Notes: a model not told the origin generated them from the letters alone. A DNA stretch of 64,000 nt from Hirudinaria manillensis (GCA_034509925.1 CM067528.1:1146501-1210500), one strand, 5' to 3'; shown: positions 1 to 15,184, counted from the first letter of the stretch. Numbers and translations: made by a program.

Positions 1-2
1 CT

Positions 3-2524
<2,522 letters not shown>

Positions 2525-3431
2525 CCCCAAATCTAAGCTGCCAGATACTGCACACTGCCTGATGAGCTTAAAACCGTACCCTCTAAACGCAACATAAGAA
2601 ACAATTAAAAGTATTCCCACGATTTTTTTTAACCTGCTTCATTTACTATTTAAAATATTTAAATATTTTGCGTTAAAAATTTTCTCAACTTTATGTAATT
2701 AAAATTATCATTCACTTTATGAATTTTTTGTTATATTGTATTTTTGAATTGTTCAATAGAGGGCAGATCTGTTACCAATTAAAGACTTTTCCATATCATG
2801 ATCGGTACGGACTTTTCTTCGTCTTTAAATCAATGATTACATTTATATCGATCATTACATTGCATTTCTAATCAATTAATTGGGTATTGTAGATTGCTTA
2901 AATCGAATTTTATTACCTAATTAGGCAATTTTGCAATCAACAGCTGTTTTTCATTTTAATTTATTTAAATTGTGTTTCGTTACCAAAAAAGTCAGCGTAT
3001 TTTCTTGCGAATTCAGAGAAATATTTGCTGATGATCTTGAAAGTTCATTTTTGTGAGAATCACAACTTGTTCACTATTTATTGACACTAATTACTAGTTA
3101 AGACTAGTTAACCAAGAATTTTGGTTTATTTGAAGAAAGGGTCAGTGAAGGAGAATCACTTATTTGTTGTTTTTTGAAAATCTCCAAAGGACATTAACAA
3201 TAACGGTATAATCGTAATAATTATAGTCGTCCACGTCCGAAATAAAAAAAAAAGTTTTTGTCTTGATATTAAATAGCTAAGAATTAAAGGTGATGCGTCC
3301 ATTAAAGTCCTGCAAAACGTGTTGTAATAGTCGGTTAAGTTCAAAAGTTAATAGAAAAAATAAGTTGCAACTCATAACATGGCGGCAAAGCGACCTCACT
3401 AATAACGATTTATTATTAATTAATCATTCAT
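2525..3431. other. Intergenic, AT-rich
   Basis: This stretch lies upstream of aconitase and downstream of the first CD20-like gene. It presumably holds the aconitase promoter and 5' UTR. I see no supported exon, RNA gene or repeat. Confidence 0.6.
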
Positions 3432-4888
3432 TTATGGAACTTTTCTTTCGTCTGATTCTTGATTGTCTCGAAGTCTGACTGTTTCAAAACCTGTGATCAG
3501 TTAAATTGTAATTTATATAAGAGTAATCAAATTATTAAACGTAATTAATTTAAAACCTGATTTATCGGAGTAGTAAATGATTTGGTCGCCAACTCTTTTG
3601 GCCCCAAAGTACTGAGAAATTCGTATAAACAAAACATTAATATAAATAATAGCAAATATAAATAAATTATATTTATAAAATGGAATATTTAGTCGTTTAA
3701 CCAAATTTGTTAAATTTTTTTTCCAATAATTCTAAAACCGAAACGTCAAGTACTGACATCTTTCTTGCAGCAGGTGGCGTTACAACAGAGAGCTGAAGTT
3801 GCTATGCAGAGGAGAGCTTCCAAGAATGCCACTAAGATCATGATGGTTCCAATGGCAAATCTTACATTAGCACTTATCTAAGTATATAAAAAGCATTACA
3901 ATAAATTGTTATTTTATACCTTTTATTATTATTATTATTATTACTATTAAGAATATCACGATATTTATAATAATATTGTTTTTAGAAAGTCTAGAAAATA
4001 TGCTTATTAAACATGCTATTGGCATACCGTCCATGAAAGCATACAAAGTTCTATGTCTTCCTTTGATCCCGGGTGAGTTCGACATGGGTTCATATTTTGA
4101 ACTCCAGGGCTGGATTCGCCAAGGCGCAAATGTCTTTTGAGAATCCATGAAGATTGTATGTCGTTCACACTGAGCATTACGACAAAGATGGCGCTGCCGG
4201 CTCCGATAATAGATATGACCATCGTCATGATAGCTAAGACCTTTAATTTATTTAGATAAAGCAATTACTCTTGAAACTTATTTAACGTTTATTTAATATT
4301 ATTTATCATTAAACAAGCGCTTTATTAAGTCTCGATAGAAAGTTAGTTTAAATTTCTAAAGTTTAAATATAAAATCAACATTTTATTTGTAATCGTAAAA
4401 GATATTTTTGGCAAGGATTAGTTATTCATTTTCAGGATTAATTCTCATTTCCAAGACTCACCCTCGACGGGTCTATTTTCCTCTGCGTTAAAAGCAGTAG
4501 AAAGATTCCCACAACGATGAACTTTGAAATAACAATTAACCATTAATAAACCGTTAAGCAGTTTTGACAATAAATTAAGAAAAGATTTTAATGGCGCCTG
4601 ATTTACCGAGAAATGTTTGTAAGCCATACCAATACCGAACGAATGCCATAGTAAACTTACCACCGGACCTCCCAAAAGGCCGTAACTGTCAGGGATACCT
4701 ATTAGGCCGATTTTCAAGGACATGAAAAAGAGACACACGATTCCAATTGTTATGTGACTAAAACCCATAAACTTTGAAGTCCTCTCGCTGAATTCAAGCG
4801 CCAGGGGTGGTTCATTGGATCCAGGGTTGAGAAGATCGGAGGGCCGCGGGCTCCCCAAGTCTTTGGGGTGTGGCATTTCTTGGGACAT
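3432..4888 (-). CDS. CD20/MS4A-like four-TM protein 1
   Basis: Predicted four-pass membrane protein of about 244 aa; function unknown. Exons: 4661-4888, 4462-4521, 4028-4240, 3758-3877, 3557-3611 and 3432-3490, all in frame with GT-AG borders. TM1 lies near residues 39-62. TM2 starts at the exon 1 end, where the usual IWGG motif is degenerate (LLGG). TM3 begins exon 3, which carries an unusually long hydrophilic loop (71 codons against 34-55 in most paralogues). TM4 is in exon 4 and ends in a CC-x3-CC cluster. The tail is short and charged (ends ERKVP). It is the most diverged and most downstream member of the array. Assignment to the CD20-like family rests on TM spacing, the IWGG position and intron phases shared with the other copies. 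Confidence 0.75.
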
Positions 4889-6396
4889 CTCGGTTTATTA
4901 CCTAGTTAAACCAAAATACTAAATACTTTTAAATATTTTATGGCAATATTTTAGAATATTTTAGGCAATTTTAATATATTTATACTAAAATAATTCAGAT
5001 AAATGACTACAGTTTTATGAGTTAATGCACGAAACCCATCGCTAAACCTTGAAATAAACTTGTGAGAAAAGTTTAGAATGCAGGCTTTTATACCCCAAAT
5101 TCGCTCGCAACCATTATCTTTAAAGCCTAAAGTTTTTGACTTATTAGTCAGAATAGCTCAAATTCCATGATTTATTTTTCTATTTCATATTTTTTTAATA
5201 TTATTAACATAAAAACATCGCAAGATCAGCTCTTTCAGATTGATAATGATATTTGATTTAGAAAAAATGTTTTTCTATTCAGAGTAAGTCTCAACCATTT
5301 CTTAAACTGTCCTTATTGAAATAAATAATTTTAACCACGAAATAATGAGGCATAATAGCCAAGCTATAATTTATTGCAACAACATCATCCCCAACAATTA
5401 AGTCACCCAGCCAAAATTATCTAAACGTTTTAACCGAGTCGTCTGCTTCAAATTACCGATGTGCTTCCTTGTTTCAAAATATTTCAACGCCTTCTTAACC
5501 CATCAGTGCCTACTGCAACAAACTCATAAAGTCAGTTACAACTTTAAAAATAAAAATTCAAAAAAAAATTCAAACTATCAAGCTAAGAAGCTGTCCCGTC
5601 ACTGAGAAAACATGCGCTTTGTAGTGCAATGTTCTTAAAGTTCTTACAATTTCGTTTCACAAACTTGTTAATTGAGAAATAAACGAACAAAACGTTTTTG
5701 ATTAATTTTTTAACTTGGAGAAATTTTGTTTATTTCCAAGTTTTAAATTTTAAATAGTTTAGAAAATAGTTTAATTAAAGTGTTGATAATCGATTAATTC
5801 AATTAAAGAATTTAAATAATATAAAATACTTCTGCTAAAGTCTGAAATAGCAATGAAAGAGCTTTAAAAAGCCATATAACATGCATAAAAATAGACAAGA
5901 AGCTAACCAAGGTTCCCGAGTAAATGCAGTAACCAACAAATGACGCACTCAAAATCAGCCTTGATAAACGACAATGATGGTGATGTTTGAAGCAAAGTCA
6001 ATAAGTCCATAGAAAATGCAAAACACTTCTAATATACAAACTGAAGCTAATCAGAAAACAAGAATGACCGTTAGAAGACAAAAAGACTACTAACTTTCAC
6101 ACGTCTAGGTAAATGCCTTATTAAAGCTGGCATAATTAAAATAATCGTCAAAAGGTATTGTCCGAATGAATACGTTCGAGTCAGCAAATAAATTTAAAGA
6201 ATATTATTGGAAATATCGAGAGATTGACAAGGACCAAAATTTATTTGAAAGATGTTAACATTTAACAACTAAAATTTGAAAATAAAGAATGGTTTAATAG
6301 TAAATCTGCAAAAGTTGGAATAACATTTCGATTCAACCGCAAAATAACTATAAAATTCCATTTTAATAGTGCCCAATTTTTTAAAATTGGCTAATG
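4889..6396. other. Intergenic, AT-rich
   Basis: This spacer between CD20-like genes 1 and 2 is made of A/T-rich sequence with no exon, RNA or mobile element that I can support. Confidence 0.55.
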
Positions 6397-7778
6397 TTAC
6401 GGTATATAATCATATTGAGCTGAGTAATAATTCGGGTCAGAATTTGGATGGCGTTGGGACGGGGGATTTGATAGTTGATCAGGAAAATGTCCTTGGCCTG
6501 TCGGTCCCACCAGCGCCTGATAATCTATGAATGAAATAAAAGAAAATTAACGAATCAGGTTTAAAAAAAGAAGCTAAAATAGGTAAAATAGAACTGCTTA
6601 ATTGAAGTCTGTTCATGGCCGGCTCATTTCCAGCAACAAGGTATGGAACCTAAATAGAATTTAACCTGCTGAAATAACTTGCCAATAAAATATGATGACT
6701 ATTAACTTTGTAACTAACGACTGAAGGACTGCAACAGACAGCGGCACAGCACAACGCAGATCCGATAATGGCAATCACAGCCTCAACCACCGCCATCACT
6801 ACCATGATGATGGCAAACACCAGACACAATTGGCGCTAAAAGATTTAAATATTAAATGTATGAGAAAGGGGAGGTAATTAAAACTGAATATTGAAAAGTA
6901 AATTTTAAAATATTGAATACTGAAATTGCTTTATAGACTGGCTTTCTGACATTCTATATCAATAACTTGCTGACATTTACTTATCATACTTTGAAATATC
7001 AAGATTCCAACTCACTGTATTATCATAACGTGTATAAAACGCAGATCTTAGAATAACTTCTATAATAGCAAGCGAGAAAACAATGGAACTGAAACAGGCT
7101 GCAATGACAGACATGACCAATGCTGCAATTATCTGTAAAATTATTAGACGATTAACAATATTTTTTCAAAAGGTCTGTACTTGTAAAGTTGCAATTCATA
7201 AAACTCCATACACATTGAACCTTCAGAAACGTAAAAATCAGTAAATGATTTTGTGTTTTATTATTGATTGTAATTATCCTTATTTTGTAATTGTATTTAT
7301 TTGTAATTATATTTAATTATTTTTATAAATGCATTTTCTAACCGAGCATTTCGCTTGGCCATCTTTTGCCGATAGAACTTCCAATACGCCGGCAATGACG
7401 AACTAAGAAATTTAAAGTTGAAAACAAATTACATACGCTGTCAATAATTTCCAGCAAGTTAAACTACTTCTTTCAAGTTAACTACAAGCACATATACACA
7501 CAAAAAAAAACAAAGCTAACCAATATTCCACACCAAATGCCATAACCTATGTAGCTTGGGAAGTAAAGACTAGTGGTAGTGACAAGTATGATGATATTAG
7601 AAATAAGGCAAATGATTCCTGTTATCATCTGGGTTATTCCCAGCCCTCTAGCCGCTTTTTTCTTGTACTGGATTGGACGTGATAGCTCATTCATATGTAT
7701 GATTTGAATCATTCCTGTATTAGCAGGAGATTGGTAAATAAATCCGCTGTTAGGCTGAATGGATGTTTGAACGGTCAT
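6397..7778 (-). CDS. CD20/MS4A-like four-TM protein 2
   Basis: Predicted 244-aa four-pass membrane protein. Exons: 7521-7778, 7343-7402, 7016-7132, 6719-6835, 6595-6649 and 6397-6524. The N-terminal cytoplasmic part (about 45 aa) ends with YKKKAARGLGITQ, which leads into TM1. The TM2 motif reads IWCG, with Cys replacing the first Gly. Exon 2 encodes FVIAGVLEVLSAKDGQAKCS, close to the vertebrate MS4A pattern in which TM2 is followed by a short basic loop and KC. Exon 4 gives TM4 followed by CC-x3-CC. The last exon starts (N)YQALVG and is Pro/Ser/Tyr-rich. Exon 5 is 55 bp, as in gene 1. The exon 5 donor (gttcta) is weaker than the others. Confidence 0.8.
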
Positions 7779-8818
7779 CTCGATGGACTTAATGTAATTT
7801 AAACAACCAAACTGATTACTCTTCTTTGGTATAATTATAATGAATTCTCTTCCAGTGTTTCCAGGTCCTAGAATATTTCATAAAGGTAGGCAACAGTTTC
7901 AATTAAGACAGGATGAAAGTAATTGCTTGCTCACAAATTACTTGAAATTATGCCGATCTATCGAAAATCTGAATCGAAGACAATAGTTTTCTCTTGAGAT
8001 GAACTCCCTTTCCCCTATTTCGTCATTAAATCATTAAATTTATTAATGAATAAATCAGTACGATTCAGAACGTAGCAATAAGTACCAGAACAAAGTTCTC
8101 CACTTGTTAACTGTTAAGGAAGTAACTTGTTTTGCCTATTACTGAGTGGTCGCACATCAAGAGACTAATTGATCAGATGGTTGTTGGCTAGCGGTGAATC
8201 ATCTCTATCCCTGTCCAATTAAATATTCATGCAGGGTGGAGTCACAATAGGGGAGGAGTTACAATTTAAAAAAAGTGATGCGCTCTAAAATTTATAATAT
8301 ATTTTATAATATTTAATTATATCCATTAACTTTAAGTGATCTTTGAAATACAATTGAGGTACAAATTATTTATTATTAGTTATGTCAAGTACAAGGCTTA
8401 TATTTTCAGGGGTGTTCTGAGAAACCAGATATTCATTTAAGACAAATACATAAGTTTTTTTTTATTATTACTTTACATTATATTTTGAATAAATAGTTAA
8501 AATAAAATATAAACTTAATCATGCTAATTGTCCAGCAAAGTCGAATTTTGACAATGAAAATGAAATATTTAGATACTCTAGCATTAAGCTCTGTGCATGA
8601 GTTCCGTATGTAAGTCAACTTTGCAAACTTATACTTACAACTTTAATTGGTTCGCGATAATAGGACAATGTTTCGAGTACAGCTTTGCAATATGAACATG
8701 TCTCTTTCAGATAAACAGTTAACAAAGACAACTGCATTTTCGACTGGTTTTGCTTAGCAGTGTTGGGTTTGACAAAGTCTGTGTTGTCTAATATGGAGTT
8801 TGGAGTTGTTGACGATCA
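7779..8818. other. Intergenic, AT-rich
   Basis: Spacer upstream of CD20-like gene 2 and downstream of gene 3. It probably contains the gene 2 promoter. No exon or repeat is supported. Confidence 0.55.
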
Positions 8819-10666
8819 TCAATTTATTTCGTCATAAGCAACATCGCTAGGTGGTGGATCTTTGGCATTTTCTGATTTTGGACTGATTAAAATTTGAGGA
8901 TCGGAAGGCTGATCTGGAATAAAATATTATTAATAAAATAAATATTTGGCAATTGAAATGAACATTTAAAGATTTAAACTGGTTTTATTAGTAAAGTTAC
9001 ACACCATAATTATTCGTTTGGAAGTCTGCGACTGGCTGATTTTCAGCAATGAGGGTAGGAATGGATTCGGACTAAAAGAATTAAAGACTAAACCAATAAG
9101 ATGATTATTATTTTCAGATTATATCTTTTATTTAAATAATTTATTGTTGCTTTTTCTAAGACAGCACAAGACAGCAAATTATTCAAAATAGTTCATAACT
9201 AAAAGCGCCACTCTTTAAGTCATTTCGTAATTCAATCAGGCATTATTCTTGATTGTTATCCTAATGTAGCAGATTTTTTAAGATAAAAACATAAAACTAA
9301 AATTGCAACTCGTACAAGAAAGAAAAGGAAAAGAATGGACATAGAAATCAAGTCGTTACTTTAAATGAAAGTGCTTCAACATTTAAGCATCAATAAACTG
9401 TTCGAGCAAAAAAAAAACTAGCCTGACTAATATTTGCAACTATTAAACATAGTTTCATCGTATTTTAACAGATTTTAAAAGATTTTAGACCTATCCTATG
9501 AATATTTTTCGAACCAGCATGTTCTTATGTTTACAATTTGGCCATTTTTTAATATGTTACTAACCGAAGATTTATTGCAAGTTCCACAGTACAAAGTTGA
9601 AGATATGATCGAAACTACAGCCTCAATTACAGCCGAAATGATCAAGATGATTGCATATGCTAGATATTCTCTTTTCTTAGTCAAAAGGAGACAATTTAAA
9701 AAAAAAAGCTTAGGATTTATTATGGCTTTACTATTACCACTAACTATTAACACTTATTCAATAATATTGCAAATAGATTTACATTTTATCAATAAACAAA
9801 ATAGAAATTGCCAAGATGAATATTGACAGCGTCATTATTTCCTTCGGTTTTTACTGAATCTCTGAATTATCAGTCTTGCCTTTTCAGAAGACATATCCAC
9901 TGCGAACATGCAATCAAATGCAGTAATGGTTCCTACCAACAAGACAAAGGCACTGATGATGGCAGCTATGGAGGACATGACTAAGTTACCAACTATCTGT
10001 AAATACGGTAATAATTCGAAAATATACCTGTAATTATACAGTAAATGTATGCAGTTATGTTCTCGTATATCAATTCCCTAATTAATAAAAAAAAACATTT
10101 TAAAAAATTGGATTATTTTAAATTCAACTAAAATTGTTTTCGATAAAGTTGAATGAAAATTCGTGAAAAGTCAAGGCGGATTAATGCTTAAGAAAAACAA
10201 CTCCGAACCACTCGAATGTTTGGCTCTTTGCTTGCAGAAAGCACTTCCAAAATACCTGCTACAAGAAACTGGAACAAATCAAATATTAATAATTATCAAT
10301 TAATTCAATTAATGCTTAATAAAAGAGAGAATTAATTTTAAGAATTAAGAAATTAGTTTAGAAACTAAGAAAATTAATTTTAAATAAACTTAGTATTCAC
10401 AAGGCGACACTAACCAAAATTCCTCCCCAAATGCCATGACCATTCCTGATTGGATCATTGACCACCATTAAAATGGTTGAGATAATGCATGTAATCCCCG
10501 TCATTATTTGAGTAATTCCCAGGACTTTGGCCAAGTTTTTCTTATACATATTGATAGACTTCGACGGTTCACAACATTGATGTGCTATTTGGACCACTTC
10601 TGTTCCAGAAGTTTGGGAAGCGAATCCATTTTCGTTGTTAGGTTGCTGTAATACTTGTTGATACAT
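8819..10666 (-). CDS. CD20/MS4A-like four-TM protein 3
   Basis: Predicted 227-aa four-pass protein. Exons: 10415-10666, 10209-10268, 9893-9996, 9565-9670, 9005-9071 and 8819-8913. Exon 1 begins MYQQVLQQPNN and ends GHGIWGGIL; exon 2 is FLVAGILEVLSASKEPNIRV. The exon 3/4 junction is the least certain: I use a phase-2 donor at 9893 (minus ATAT|gtcttc) joined to the acceptor after 9670, which restores frame but differs from the phase-0 junction of the other copies. Exon 4 ends with CGTC, a reduced Cys cluster. The tail (DQPSDPQILISP...DVAYDEIN) is clearly paralogous to that of gene 4, so genes 3 and 4 are a sister pair. Confidence 0.75.
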
Positions 10667-10741
10667 GTTACCTTCAGTTCTGAGTTGTTAACTGGTTTGA
10701 CTCAACGTTATCAAGTTTTCACTTTTTGTTTCAGCTGACAA

Positions 10742-10812
10742 GCTACAACTTCCTATTTTGGAGGGTTGAAAATTAAAATTAAACCGCTCGCCTCGGTTAG
10801 AGATGATAATAA
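10742..10812 (-). promoter_or_regulatory. Conserved upstream block of CD20-like genes 3 and 4 (copy 1)
   Basis: About 75 bp upstream of the gene 3 start codon is a block shared with 15259-15324 upstream of gene 4: CTACAACTTCCT-n-TTTTGGA, then TTAAACCG-n-TCGC, then TAGAGAT-n-ATAATAA. On the minus strand it contains AGGAAGT (ETS-like) and, in the gene 4 copy, AGATAA on the plus strand (GATA-like). It could be proximal promoter or 5' UTR. The sharing may simply reflect recent duplication. Confidence 0.4.
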
Positions 10813-10885
10813 TATTGCATTATTTTTTTTTTAATTCAGAGAGGAGTCGTAATAGAGGAGGAGATGCATTTAAAGAAATGATGAT

Positions 10886-10972
10886 TGATGCCACCTTTTG
10901 ATTGTATTGGATCAGTCTAGATGTTCCATTAAGGAGTACGATCTGGATAATGCCAGAGTGAGAAGGTAATCC
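10886..10972 (-). pseudogene. Exon 1 remnant of a CD20-like gene
   Basis: A short minus-strand segment translates as LPSHSGIIQIVLLNGTSRLI followed by QYNQKVAS, matching the N-terminal part of gene 2 (MIQIIHMNELSRPIQYKKKAA). The match stops where TM1 should begin and no other exons follow, so this is the relic of a deleted array member. Confidence 0.65.
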
Positions 10973-11568
10973 CTCTCCTTTAAGTCGTTGCTTTGAAGTC
11001 ACTTCAAAGTCGAAAGTTATGTTTTTTTTAAACAATCAAAAGTAATTAATTTACTTTAAATTATTTAACAGACCGTGCTATCTTTTTGATTTGTGAATCT
11101 CTTGAACTGAGTATGATCACACATCGAGGAAGTTCCTTGGAGTTCTGACCGTCGTTTCGTTATCGCTACTTCGTTATTGCACGAATAATACTACGAAACA
11201 GATCGAAGTAGTTTTTTTTTAGAGAACATTAATAAAAGATATCCTTAAAATATAATTTTTGAGAAATGCCTGTTAATATCACGCAATAGTAGGTATTCAT
11301 CAAATAACATTTGTAAGATGTTTCCCATGAGCATTAATTAAAATCAGATAAATTTTAAATATCTTTAGAACACCGGTAATTCATTGTTTGGGGATGGTTT
11401 ACTATAATTAATTAAATATTAATTCAATTAAATTAGACGATTGAAAGCGTTTTTAAATACAATAAATAAAATATAATTTATAAAAATAAACAATTAAACG
11501 GTTTTAGCCTTGGGTCTGCCATTATTGTATGCAACAACATGGCATGCTCCGACTTGAACATAAAGTAT

Positions 11569-11868
11569 TGTAATAACCCGGGGTCCTCAAACTAATTATA
11601 GAAGGTCAGGTTTATTGAAAGTTGTCAGATGGCTTGGAAGATGTACAATGCTCGAATGTCTAAGACTTGAAATCTGCTGTTTCTCTTATTCTCGCCCTGT
11701 TTACCGAGATAAATCTATTTGTCGAGGTTCATAACCAAAGGGTCTGAATAGCAATTAATTATTTAATTATAAAATTATATTGCCGCAAAATTTAATTAAT
11801 TACTAAATTAATTAATCAGCAATATAATTTTAATTATTCTTCAATTATCTGGATCTAGGGATCCAACA
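11569..11868. mobile_element. Solo LTR, same family as the element at 28087-30208
   Basis: A 300-bp copy starts TGTAATAACCCGGGGTCCTC and ends GGATCCAACA (TG...CA ends). It aligns over its full length with the LTRs at 28087-28382 and 29913-30208, with scattered differences. It is flanked on both sides by GTAT (11565-11568 and 11869-11872), a perfect 4-bp target-site duplication. No internal region is present, so it arose by recombination between two LTRs. By comparison with the complete element its transcriptional orientation is minus. Confidence 0.93.
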
Positions 11869-11938
11869 GTATATTATACATTATGACATTATGTCTCCCT
11901 TAAAATAATTTTTATTTTAGATCACAAGTACTGTAATT

Positions 11939-11963
11939 TTCTTTCTTTCTTTCTTTCTTTCTT
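11939..11963. repeat. (TTTC)n microsatellite
   Basis: About six tandem copies of TTTC/TTCT shortly after the solo LTR. No associated gene. Confidence 0.8.
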
Positions 11964-12583
11964 CATCATTGCAATGAGAAAGTTTTGCAAGCCTTTCAAG
12001 ACACCTTGGTTTGAATGATTTAGTGGCTTTCCTGAAATAGCGTTTTAAAGATATTATTATTATTATTTAAAATTTGAAATATTTTATTATTTTAAATGCA
12101 AAACACATTTTTATTAAGAATTATTGTTAATATTTATATTTCAAATATTGCCATTTATTTGATTACTTTTGACAGTTTTACAAATTGAAACCATTGGAAA
12201 AGATTTGCAACAGCTTTATTTGAAGAGAAAACATGAATACGCTAATGTTCTTAACTGATAATATTGAAATTTACCAAACTTTATTACTCATTGCATTTCG
12301 ACCCAACTGATTGACAAATTTAAATTAAAAATAAATTTAATATAATTTTATATAATATAAATATGAATTATATTAAATAATATAATATATATTCAATTTT
12401 AAGAAATACCACGCGCAACTGTGGTAGATCGAAAAGACAGCTTGAGATAATTGCTCAAATAAATAAAGAAAATGGGATATTATCGCAGACATTATTTTTA
12501 AATTTATTCTTTATCTACGCTAAAGTCTGATGATATATCTCTTTTTAATTTTACGTTAACCAGTCATGAGCCGAATTTTATTC

Positions 12584-12590
12584 TATAAAT
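12584..12590 (+). promoter_or_regulatory. TATA box of the small peptide gene
   Basis: The heptamer TATAAAT lies 29 bp upstream of the predicted ATG at 12613, implying a very short 5' leader or a start site close to that ATG. It is the only clear promoter element seen for this plus-strand gene. Confidence 0.5.
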
Positions 12591-12612
12591 ACACGCCGTT
12601 CGTAGGGAAGAT

Positions 12613-13054
12613 ATGTTCGGACATCACCTGAAAGAGGAAAACTCCTGTGGTTTCGTGTTTGCAGTTCTGCTACTCACCAGCCTTATGGGTCAGTTATTCA
12701 TGTTGGTTTTAATACAAATATTAATTTATGTAAAGCAAATATTTACATGCAAAATTTATTTATTAATTAAAAGTTATTTATTTTATATTTCAGAAATTGT
12801 TCTTTCTGGAGTGGGTCAACCTTGTTCCCAAGTACGAGAAATTAAACTGTACATTAAAATCGTTTCTAAAATTATTTCTTGTCTCTTTGGTATTTTTTTA
12901 GGAAGCTTGCAATTTTCCGTTCATGTGCAATTATTGGGGAACATGCGGTTTGTTTGGAAAAAACTTTATTCGGCCATCAATTGAACTTTTATTATTATTC
13001 TGAATTTATGATTTTCTTCCAGTAAATCCTTTCGGGACTTTTAGATTTGGTTAA
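12613..13054 (+). CDS. Small secreted 4-Cys peptide with C-terminal FRFG (putative amidated neuropeptide)
   Basis: Four exons, 12613-12688, 12794-12831, 12902-12947 and 13023-13054, join in frame with GT-AG borders into a 63-aa product. Residues 1-25 form a signal-peptide-like segment: a polar N-region followed by the hydrophobic core CGFVFAVLLLTSLM. The remainder has four cysteines spaced C-x4-C-x5-C-x5-C, then VNPFGTFRFG and a stop. A C-terminal Gly after Phe-Arg-Phe is the usual substrate for peptide amidation, so the mature peptide could end in FRF-amide with two disulfides. A TATA box (12584) and a poly(A) signal AATAAA (13176-13181) frame the gene. It is on the opposite strand to the surrounding CD20-like array. 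I do not recognise the family. It could instead be another kind of secreted peptide, including a defence or venom-like one. Confidence 0.6.
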
Positions 13055-13175
13055 GGAAGGACAAGCTGAAATTACTTCCAAGGGGATACGAACATATTCC
13101 GATTTGGAATAAGAAAAATGAAGACATAATTTTTTATGCTTTTCTTCTTAAAAAGTGGCATAATTAATATGTTTC

Positions 13176-13181
13176 AATAAA
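13176..13181 (+). terminator. Poly(A) signal of the small peptide gene
   Basis: AATAAA lies about 120 bp after the stop codon of the plus-strand peptide gene, at a normal distance for a short 3' UTR. Confidence 0.5.
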
Positions 13182-13434
13182 ACATTTTAAAATCTATCTG
13201 TTGCTGTTTGTTAACCTACTGCGGAATGTTTAGGATTCTAGGGATGCTGATTCTTGTAAATATTTTCCAATGTAATGTTCCACCTCAAAACTCTCTCGAT
13301 AACAATATCAACATCAAAGCGTGATCCGAACTTTTTTTTAGTTAACAATATCAACTAATTTAGTATTGGTCTTATTTAGTAAAGTTTGAAACAGTTTAAA
13401 TTGTCTAATCTTGATTTCGAGTTGTTGGTGACAA

Positions 13435-15184
13435 TCAATTTATTTCCTCATAAGTGCCGCTTCTTGGCATTGGATCGACTGCATTTTCTGATATCGGATG
13501 GAGTATCATTTGAGGACCAGAAAGTTGATCTTAAAAAAATGCTTATTAACAATAAAATATTTACAAATACATAATAATGAAAATGGACTTTTCAAAAATT
13601 AAACTGAAAATATTAAGAAGGTTACACACCAGAATCGTCCGTCTGTAAGCTTACGACCGGCTGATTTTCAACAACGTTGGCAGGATTGAGTGTAACCTAA
13701 ACAGGTTAAACTTTACGCGATTAATTATTATTTTCTCATTAGATCATGATTTTATTTTAACTAATTGCCTTAATTAATTAATATCGTAATAAATTCAACA
13801 GGTAAAATATTTGAAGTGGTTTGTAAGCTAAAAACGTGACTCATTAAGTTAATTCATGGTTTTACTAAACTCAGAGTTAAAACCAAATGCAGCTACTTTG
13901 AAATGGAAAAGAAAAGGTTGATTTTAAAAAATAAAATAATCGTTAATTTAAGTGGATCGAATAGAACAGCTTTAAAAGTCATCAAACCTCTCCAAAACAA
14001 GCACACAAATCAGTTCCAATATAACAATATTTAATTTTCTTGGCATTTATACGGGTTGTGGGCATACAATTTTCAATCACATCAGCTCTTATGAATTTAT
14101 TTTTTACCCTCATGGTTTAAACGTTTGCCAATTTTTGAAAATTGTCACTAACCGATTTACTGCAAAAAACCCCACAACACAAAGCGGAACTGGCGATGGA
14201 AACCACAGCTTCAGTCAAAGCAGAGATGATCATGATGATTGCAAATGCCAGGTTTGCCTTTTGCTTAGATAAAAGCACACATAATTTCAGAATTATTATG
14301 GAGATTTTTATATTTTCGTTATTTTCATTAAGTAATAAATATTTTTTTTGTTATCATTAACAGTAAGATTTTCTTTAAGTAGAACATTCCATGGATTGCA
14401 TCCCAATTTTTACCAGTTTTTACTACAAGTCAATCTTACCGTTTCTTGAGACAAATGCCTTTCGTTATAAGGAGATTTGCTTAAAATTGTCTCCAGAGCT
14501 CCCATCGACAAGACTATGGCGCTTGTGCAAGCAGATATGGTCGACATCACTAAAGTACCAATTATCTGTAAATATGGAAAATATTTCAGACAGTATAGTT
14601 AATATTGTAAATATATTCACATTTTCATCTATTGCTCCCTCTAGATACAATATAATAAAAAAAAATAGATGTTGCTAAAGTAAAGAAAACAAATGTTATC
14701 GATGAAGTTTAAGGGGAAGTTTAACGTCAAGTCGGATTATTGCATAAGAAAAACAACTGCGGACCACTCGAGTGCTTGGTTTCTCGTTTGCAGAAATAAC
14801 TTCCAAAATTCCGGTGACAAAGAACTAGAAAAATTTAATTAATTATTAACTGATAATTTTAAGTAAAAATGTTCATAATAAATGGTTATTTAAATAAATT
14901 AAAGAAAGCATTTATAAGGCAACGCTTACCAGGATTCCACCCCAGATGCCATGACCAAACATACTTGAACTATTGACCTTTCCAGTTATGGCAAGTATTA
15001 GAGTATTTGACATGAAGCAAATAATCCCCATCATCATCTGAATAATTCCCAGTACTTTGGCAGCGCTTTTCTTGTACTGGATAGGCAGTGATTGAGCATT
15101 TTGATTTGCTAGCTGAACCACACCAGTTTCAGACGTGTGAGCGGCTAATCCATTGTTAGGCTGTTGCATTATTTGCTGGTACAT
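13435..15184 (-). CDS. CD20/MS4A-like four-TM protein 4
   Basis: Predicted 235-aa four-pass protein. Exons: 14930-15184, 14765-14824, 14440-14565, 14153-14257, 13630-13696 and 13435-13529, all phases consistent. Exon 1 starts MYQQIMQQPNN and contains TM1 (VLGIIQMMMGIICFMSNTLI) and GHGIWGGIL. TM3 begins IIGTLVMSTISACTS. The TM3-TM4 loop is hydrophilic (KSPYNERHLSQET). TM4 ends ALCCGVFCSKS. The tail carries ENQPVVSL and ends TYEEIN. Exon and intron sizes match gene 3 closely (exon 5 of 67 bp and exon 6 of 95 bp in both), showing a relatively recent local duplication. The stop codon is only about 380 bp from the convergent plus-strand peptide gene. Confidence 0.85.
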
